Below, piece by piece: positions 58,953-64,000 of a stretch of DNA of 64,000 bases (within the stretch, counting starts at the first letter, position 1; every line of letters begins with the position of its first letter). The notes beneath the pieces were generated by a model. That model had not been told where the DNA came from. It saw only the letters and a program-made list of their open reading frames with translations, and made no database searches. The stretch is from Schaalia odontolytica (GTDB taxonomy: Bacteria; Actinomycetota; Actinomycetes; Actinomycetales; Actinomycetaceae), in assembly GCF_031191545.1 (NCBI RefSeq), contig NZ_CP133472.1:868001-932000 (forward strand), given 5' to 3'. The translations under genes and the position numbers were made by a program.

Positions 58953-59729
58953 TCAGTCGGACATGCCGCCACGCGTGATCTCGTGCGCGCGACGCTCGTC
59001 GCGAGACCGGTAGATCACCGGGGGACGTGCCACATAGCCGACCGGCGCGCTCACCGCATGCACGAGGCGCGTAAACGGCCACACGCAGAAGAGCAAGAGG
59101 CCCGCGACGATGTGCAGCTTGAAGCTCAGTGGCACGTCGACCATCAGGTGAGCCTGAGGCTGCAGCATGAAGATCGAGCGGAACCACACGGAGATCGTCT
59201 CGCGGTAGTCATAGCCCTCATGGCCGCCGAGCACCTGGTTGAGCAGGGTCGCCGCGCCGCCCAGGAGCACCGGGATGCTCAGCATGACGTAGGTGACGAT
59301 ATCCATGCGGGTCGTCGCCACGCGCACCGACTTGACCACCAGGCGACGGTAGATGAGCAGCGCGAGGCCGAGGATCGTCATGACTCCGGCGATCGAGCCG
59401 GGAATCGTCGCAATCAGGTGATAGGTGTGCTGGGAGACGCCGAGCGCCTGCGTCCAGGCCTTCGGAATCACAAGACCCATCACGTGGCCCACGAACACGA
59501 AGAGGACGCCGAAGTGGAACAGCGGCGACGCCCAGCGCAGGATCGTCGGCTCGTTCCACTGCGAAGAACGCGACGTCCAGCCGTACTGGTCCGTCTTGTA
59601 CCGCCACGCGAGGCCCACGATGAGAATCGCGAAGGACACGTACGGCAGGACCACCCACAGGGCGATGTCCAGGAAGGACAGCGACTGCATCTGGGATGCA
59701 GACTCGGCATGCAAAAGTGCGGATTCCAT
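58953..59729 (-). CDS. narI: Respiratory nitrate reductase gamma subunit
   Basis: The membrane cytochrome b that oxidises menaquinol and feeds electrons to NarH. The 258-aa protein has five membrane helices. Heme-binding histidines are visible in SPLFHFGVLFVFVGHVMGL and near KLHIVAGLLLF, and HTYHLIATIPGSIAG is also conserved. The C-terminus is basic and cytoplasmic. It starts five bases after the narJ stop and is the last gene of narGHJI. Confidence 0.96.
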   Translation of the reverse strand: MESALLHAESASQMQSLSFLDIALWVVLPYVSFAILIVGLAWRYKTDQYGWTSRSSQWNEPTILRWASPLFHFGVLFVFVGHVMGLVIPKAWTQALGVSQHTYHLIATIPGSIAGVMTILGLALLIYRRLVVKSVRVATTRMDIVTYVMLSIPVLLGGAATLLNQVLGGHEGYDYRETISVWFRSIFMLQPQAHLMVDVPLSFKLHIVAGLLLFCVWPFTRLVHAVSAPVGYVARPPVIYRSRDERRAHEITRGGMSD

Positions 59730-59734
59730 GAACG

Positions 59735-60424
59735 TTACCGTCCCATCGTTGTATCGGAAGTGGGGAAAGGCGTAGCAGACAGATCGCCCACGCCCACCAG
59801 CTCGGTGGGCGGCCCCTGGCTAATGAGCTTACGGAAGCCCTCAATAGTCTTTTCGTCCGGCTCGGGCAGCGTCGCAACCAGCGCGTCCAGCAGCGGCGCA
59901 TACGGAGAGTGGGCGGCACGCAATGCCGTGCGGATCACCTCGATGCCCTCGCGGTTGGAGCGCAGGAGCCCCTCAGCCGTGCCGGTCTCATCGAATGCCG
60001 CGAACTCCAGGACCACCGGCAGGTGATCAGGCAGTTCCTCGCGGTCCATCTCGAAACCGGCGCGGCGAAGAATCTCCTTGAACGCCAGGATTGCCTGGCC
60101 GCGCCCGCGGGTGTCGCCATGCGTGTAATACGTCAGGCCGAGCGCGCAGCGGCGTCGCTGATCGAACGTCTCCACGTAGGTCGTCTGCATGGCACGCAGG
60201 CCCGCCGCGCGAGCGTGGCTCACAAACGCGGCAAGCGACGCCGAGGCCGGCTCCGGCAGATCCGCCAAAGCCTCCTCGACCGCATCCAGCTTGGTCTCGA
60301 AGTCATCCCCCGGGTAGTCCAGGAGCACCGAGACCGCCATGCGCACGCCGCGCGCGTCCTGCGGGTCCATCTCCGTTTCCGGGGCAGCCGTAGGAATACG
60401 CGGAATGCCGACGAAAGTACTCAT
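59735..60424 (-). CDS. narJ: Nitrate reductase assembly chaperone
   Basis: A 229-aa cytoplasmic chaperone that holds NarGH while the molybdenum cofactor is inserted. It is an all-helical TorD/DmsD-type protein with LDYPGDDFETKLDAVEEALA, YVETFDQRRRCALGLTYYTH (20 residues) and GDTRGRGQAILAFKEILRRA, the typical NarJ blocks. Its ATG overlaps the narH stop. Confidence 0.94.
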   Translation of the reverse strand: MSTFVGIPRIPTAAPETEMDPQDARGVRMAVSVLLDYPGDDFETKLDAVEEALADLPEPASASLAAFVSHARAAGLRAMQTTYVETFDQRRRCALGLTYYTHGDTRGRGQAILAFKEILRRAGFEMDREELPDHLPVVLEFAAFDETGTAEGLLRSNREGIEVIRTALRAAHSPYAPLLDALVATLPEPDEKTIEGFRKLISQGPPTELVGVGDLSATPFPTSDTTMGR

Positions 60425-61971
60425 CGAACGACCTCAAGGGGGAGCATCTGGCGCCCCTCCGGCGACGAGCCACCCATCGGGCGGTTCGACGTGGCGGGGG
60501 CCATGCCGTGGAAGGCCTCGACGTCGTAGGACACCGGGCAGCCCTCAAGTTCCTTGATGCCGCGCGGCATCTCGGGATGGGCGGTCGGGATGACGAAGCG
60601 GTCGTCGTACTTGGCGATCGACAGCAGTCTGTACATCTCCTTGACCTTCTCCGGGCTCATGCCCACGGAGGCCGGGATCTCCTCGTTCGTCGGGTTGTCG
60701 ACGAAGACGTCGCGCATGTACGAGCGCATCGCGGCAAGGCGACGCAGCGCCAGCTCCACGGGTGCCGTGTCTCCGGCCGTGAACAGGCCAGCCAAGTACT
60801 CCAGCGGGATACGCATCTGCGAGATGGCGGAGAGCAGGACCCTGTGGTCCTCGCCATCACTACCGGACGCGGTCACCTGGTCGACGACCGGCGAGAGCGG
60901 CGGCACATACCAGACCATCGGCAGCGTGCGGAACTCGGGGTGCAGCGGCAGGGCAACCTCGTACTCGGTGATGAGCTTCCAGATCGGGGACTGCTGGGCG
61001 GCCGTGATCCACGAGTGGGGAACGCCGTTGGCCTGAGCCTGGGCGACCACCTGCGGATCGTTCGGGTCCAGCAGGATCTCGCGCTGGGCGCGATACAGGT
61101 CGCGCTCATCCTCCTGGGAGGCTGCCCAGGTGACGCGGTCCGCGTCGTAGAGCAGCACGCCCATGTAACGCAGGCGACCCACGCACGTCTCCGAGCAGAT
61201 GGTCGGCTGGCCGACCTCGAGACGCGGGTAGCACAGCGTACACTTCTCGGCCTTGCCCGTGTTGTGGTTGAAGTAGACCTTCTTGTAGGGGCAGGCCGAC
61301 ACGCACATGCGCCAACCGCGGCACTGATCCTGGTCCACCAGGACGATGCCGTCCTCGGAGCGCTTGTACATCGCGCCCGAGGGGCACGCCGACACGCAGG
61401 TCGGGTTCAGGCAGTGCTCGCAGATGCGAGGCAGGTAGAACATGTACGCGTCCTCGATGGTCTTGGCGACCTGGAGGTTCATCTGGTGCAGGACCGGGTC
61501 CTGATCCAGGGTCTCCATGGAGCCACCCAGATCATCGTCCCAGTTCGGGCCCCACTCGGGCTTATCGATGTGCTCGCCGGTGATCTTTGACTTCGCGCGG
61601 GCCGTCGGGATCGCGCGGGAGTTCGCGGGTGCCTGGAGCAGCTTGTCGTACTCGTAGGTCCACGGCTCGTAGTAGTCCTTCATGGTCGGCTGCGTCGGGT
61701 TCGCGAAGATCTTCGCGAGCGAGGCGACGCGTCCGCCCTGACGGGGCACGAGGCGGCCCGTGGCGGTGCGCTTCCAGCCGCCCTTCCACTTCTTCTGATC
61801 CTCCCAGCCGCGGGGGTACCCCACGCCGGGACGGGTTTCGACGTTGTTGAACCAGATGTACTCGGTGCCGTCGCGGTTCGTCCACACCTGCTTGCAGGTG
61901 ACCGAACAGGTATGGCAGCCGATGCACTTGTCGAGGTTCATCACCATCGCGATCTGAGCCATGACCTTCAT
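60421..61971 (-). CDS. narH: Respiratory nitrate reductase beta subunit
   Basis: The iron-sulfur electron carrier between NarI and NarG, 516 aa. Cysteine clusters: CIGCHTCSVTCKQVW at the N-terminus, CEHCLNPTCVSACPSGAM, then CRGWRMCVSACPYKK, in which a Trp replaces one cysteine as in the three-iron cluster of NarH, and CTLCYPR with a later Cys. The C-terminal part contacts NarG. The ATG overlaps the narG stop (ATGA). Confidence 0.97.
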   Translation of the reverse strand: MKVMAQIAMVMNLDKCIGCHTCSVTCKQVWTNRDGTEYIWFNNVETRPGVGYPRGWEDQKKWKGGWKRTATGRLVPRQGGRVASLAKIFANPTQPTMKDYYEPWTYEYDKLLQAPANSRAIPTARAKSKITGEHIDKPEWGPNWDDDLGGSMETLDQDPVLHQMNLQVAKTIEDAYMFYLPRICEHCLNPTCVSACPSGAMYKRSEDGIVLVDQDQCRGWRMCVSACPYKKVYFNHNTGKAEKCTLCYPRLEVGQPTICSETCVGRLRYMGVLLYDADRVTWAASQEDERDLYRAQREILLDPNDPQVVAQAQANGVPHSWITAAQQSPIWKLITEYEVALPLHPEFRTLPMVWYVPPLSPVVDQVTASGSDGEDHRVLLSAISQMRIPLEYLAGLFTAGDTAPVELALRRLAAMRSYMRDVFVDNPTNEEIPASVGMSPEKVKEMYRLLSIAKYDDRFVIPTAHPEMPRGIKELEGCPVSYDVEAFHGMAPATSNRPMGGSSPEGRQMLPLEVVR

Positions 61972-64000
61972 CAGAACTGCACCTCCTGGGAGCGGCGGCG
62001 GATAACCGTGACCTCGTCGCGGTTATTGCCGGTGGGACCGTAGTAGTTGAACGCGTAGGAGAACTGCGCGTATCCGCCGGCCAGGTGGGACGGCTTGATG
62101 AAGATTCGCGTCAGCGAGTTATGCGTGCCACCACGCTTACCGGACCCCTCGTTCAGCGGGGTGTTGATCTGGCGATCCTGGGCGTGGTGCATGAACACCG
62201 TGCCCTCCGGGATGCGGTGGGAGACGACCGCGCGGGCCGAGACCGTACCGTTGCGGTTCTTCGCCTCGATCCACTCGTTGTCGCGCACGCCGATCTTCTC
62301 GGCATCCTGAGGGCTCATCCACACCGTCTGTCCACCACGACCCAGCGTCAGCATGTACGGGTTGTCGTAGTACTGGGAGTGGATGGCCCACTTGTTATGG
62401 ATCGTCAGGTAGCGCACCGCGACCTCGGCCTGGCCCGCCTGGCCCGGACGGTGGTCGCCGACGGGGCGCTCACCGTAGATGTGCGCCAGGTCGAGCGGGG
62501 GACGGAAGATCGGCAGGGACTCGCCCATGTCCATCATCCAGTCGTGGTCGACGTAGAACTGCGGGCGGCCCGTGAGCGTGTGCCACGGCTTGCGGCACTC
62601 GACGTTCTGCACGAAGGCGCTGTAGCGGCGTCCGCCGTGCTCGGAGCCCGACCACTCGGGGCTGGTGATCACGCTGCGCGGCTGCAGGACGGTGTCCTCG
62701 TAGGTGATCTTCTTTTCTTCGTCACCTTCGGCCAGGAACGCCATCTCGTTACCGACACGCTTCTCCAGGTTACGGAAGCCCTGAACGGCCAGCGAACCGT
62801 TCGTGGTGCCCGAGAAGCGCAGCGCCATGTTCGCCGCCTTGATCGCGGTGTCGCACAGCGGCATGCCCTCGCCGGCGTTGCCGTCCATGGGGGCGCGGCC
62901 GTTGAGGTCGCCGAGCTGCTCGTACGCCTCCTGGACGTTGTACGCCACGCCCTTCGAGGCCAGTCCGGCCTTGGGCAGGAGCGGTCCCATGCGGTCGAAC
63001 TTGTAGCCGACCTGCGTGTAGTCGCGCTCGATCGGAACCAGCTTCGGCATGGTCTTGCCGGGCGTCCACGTCTGCTCAGGCACGGAGCCATCCACCATGG
63101 TCATGGCATCCGGGGAGTCGTGGGTGAGCGGGACCGCAACGACGTCCGTCTGGGTGTCCAGGTGGCCGGGGGCCAGGCGGCCAACCAGGCGGGCCAGGGT
63201 CTGGAACACCTCGAAGTCGGTGCGAGCCTCCCACGGCGGGTTCACGGCCTCGTCGAAGCAGTGCATGTAGGGGTGCATGTCCGTGGAGGACAGGTCGTGC
63301 TTCTCGTACCACGTGGCGGCGGGCAGCACCACGTCGGAGTGCAGCGTCGTCGAGGTGTTACGGAAGTCCGCGACCCACATGAGGTCGAGCTTGCCGGGGT
63401 GAGCCTCACGCCAGTTGACGGACGCGGGACGGTTGCCCTCTTCCAGCTCCTCGGCGTTGACCTCGTTGCCGGTACCCAGCATGTGACGCAGGAAGAACTC
63501 GGTGCCCTTCGCGGACGAGCCGAGCAGGTTCGTACGCCAGTTCGCGAGGATCTTCGGGACGTTGTGATGGGCGTCCGGGTCCTCGATCGCGAACTGGAGG
63601 CGACCCTCGCGCAGCTCCTGGGACACGTATTCCGCGGGGGCCATGCCGGCCTCGGCGGCCTCGCGGCCCAGCTGGGTCGAGCCCTTGGAGAACGTCGGGT
63701 AGCAGGGCATCCAGCCGCGCTGAACCGACTCGACGAGGGTGTCGACCAGCTGCTTGCCGTCCAGGTTCGAGGACTTGATCGGGTTTCCCATGGCCGAGGC
63801 CGCAGCACCGTCGTAGCGCCACTGGTCCGTGGTCATGTAGTACCAGCCGGTGGAGATCATCTGGCGCGGCGGGCGCGCCCAGTCCAGGGCGAAGGTGAAG
63901 GAGCCCCAACCCATGATCGGGCGGACCTTCTCCTGACCCACGTAGTGGGCCCAGCCGCCGCCGTTGCGGCCCTGGGTGCCACACATTTCCGTGAGCGCCA
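61971..64000 (-). CDS. narG: Respiratory nitrate reductase alpha subunit, partial (C-terminal half)
   Basis: The molybdenum-bearing catalytic subunit, open from the window edge over 676 codons. The segment starts with CGTQGRNGGGWAHYVGQEKV (20 residues) and has ILANWRTNLLGSSAKGTEFF, VWMAD-type DLMWVADFRNTSTTLHSDVV, PAATWYEKHDLSSTDMHPYM and the cofactor-binding end NRNGTVSARAVVSHRIPEGT. The N-terminal [4Fe-4S] histidine motif and the Mo-ligand aspartate lie outside the window. No signal peptide is expected for this cytoplasm-facing type. Confidence 0.96.
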   Translation of the reverse strand, partial: ALTEMCGTQGRNGGGWAHYVGQEKVRPIMGWGSFTFALDWARPPRQMISTGWYYMTTDQWRYDGAAASAMGNPIKSSNLDGKQLVDTLVESVQRGWMPCYPTFSKGSTQLGREAAEAGMAPAEYVSQELREGRLQFAIEDPDAHHNVPKILANWRTNLLGSSAKGTEFFLRHMLGTGNEVNAEELEEGNRPASVNWREAHPGKLDLMWVADFRNTSTTLHSDVVLPAATWYEKHDLSSTDMHPYMHCFDEAVNPPWEARTDFEVFQTLARLVGRLAPGHLDTQTDVVAVPLTHDSPDAMTMVDGSVPEQTWTPGKTMPKLVPIERDYTQVGYKFDRMGPLLPKAGLASKGVAYNVQEAYEQLGDLNGRAPMDGNAGEGMPLCDTAIKAANMALRFSGTTNGSLAVQGFRNLEKRVGNEMAFLAEGDEEKKITYEDTVLQPRSVITSPEWSGSEHGGRRYSAFVQNVECRKPWHTLTGRPQFYVDHDWMMDMGESLPIFRPPLDLAHIYGERPVGDHRPGQAGQAEVAVRYLTIHNKWAIHSQYYDNPYMLTLGRGGQTVWMSPQDAEKIGVRDNEWIEAKNRNGTVSARAVVSHRIPEGTVFMHHAQDRQINTPLNEGSGKRGGTHNSLTRIFIKPSHLAGGYAQFSYAFNYYGPTGNNRDEVTVIRRRSQEVQF

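Overview
The window reads as a piece of the chromosome of a high-GC Gram-positive bacterium. CarD, Lsr2, an IdeR-like iron box, WXG/PPE-like secreted proteins with subtilisin partners, a fused ModBC transporter and many TANNNT promoters placed for leaderless mRNA all point to Actinobacteria. The mix with nitrate reductase, a stand-alone 2-hydroxyacyl-CoA dehydratase activase and many secreted lipoproteins suggests Actinomycetaceae (Actinomyces/Schaalia type). The genus is an inference.

Region by region: 0-3 kb holds a partial MFS permease, ispD, carD and gpmA. 3.3-9.2 kb is an array of four OmpA-domain lipoproteins followed by a DUF3060 lipoprotein, ended by two strong hairpins. 9.3-14.8 kb has lsr2, a marR-clc pair, a trans-sulfuration enzyme, ferrochelatase and dps. 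15.2-20.1 kb is an AT-rich island between a dead IS3 transposase and a tRNA-Thr; it carries ATP-grasp ligase, MFS exporter and ATP-grasp ligase genes, a candidate small peptide-ligase pathway. 20.2-26.6 kb is the housekeeping operon topA-tmk-holB-TAP hydrolase. 26.9-34.6 kb has a DUF1266 protein, an ABC-F protein, a YefM/YoeB toxin-antitoxin pair, a methyltransferase, a DUF808 protein and superoxide dismutase.

34.6-35.8 kb is a repeat-rich non-coding stretch with tRNA-Ser. 35.8-41.1 kb has an OPT transporter, a complete IS150-like element sitting in the loop of the OPT terminator, and a shortened GH2 protein without its catalytic core. 41.2-45.8 kb is a 1522-residue acyl-CoA dehydratase activase. 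46.3-50.1 kb is molybdate uptake (modA, modBC) and a MoaB/MogA protein. 50.3-55.5 kb is a five-gene module of a lipoprotein, two ESX-type candidate substrates and two subtilisin-like proteases. 55.6-64 kb holds mobA, moeB, moaE, a transcription regulator fused to MoaD, and narI, narJ, narH and partial narG.

The right-hand third is held together by molybdenum. ModABC imports molybdate, MoaE/MoeB/MobA and the MoaD fusion make and mature the cofactor, and NarGHJI uses it for nitrate respiration. The most unusual items are the island with two ATP-grasp ligases, the HTH-MoaD fusion protein, the secreted protease/WXG module, the OmpA lipoprotein array and a family of intergenic 20-bp repeats found at three places. 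All calls come from reading the sequence by eye; no database search was run.
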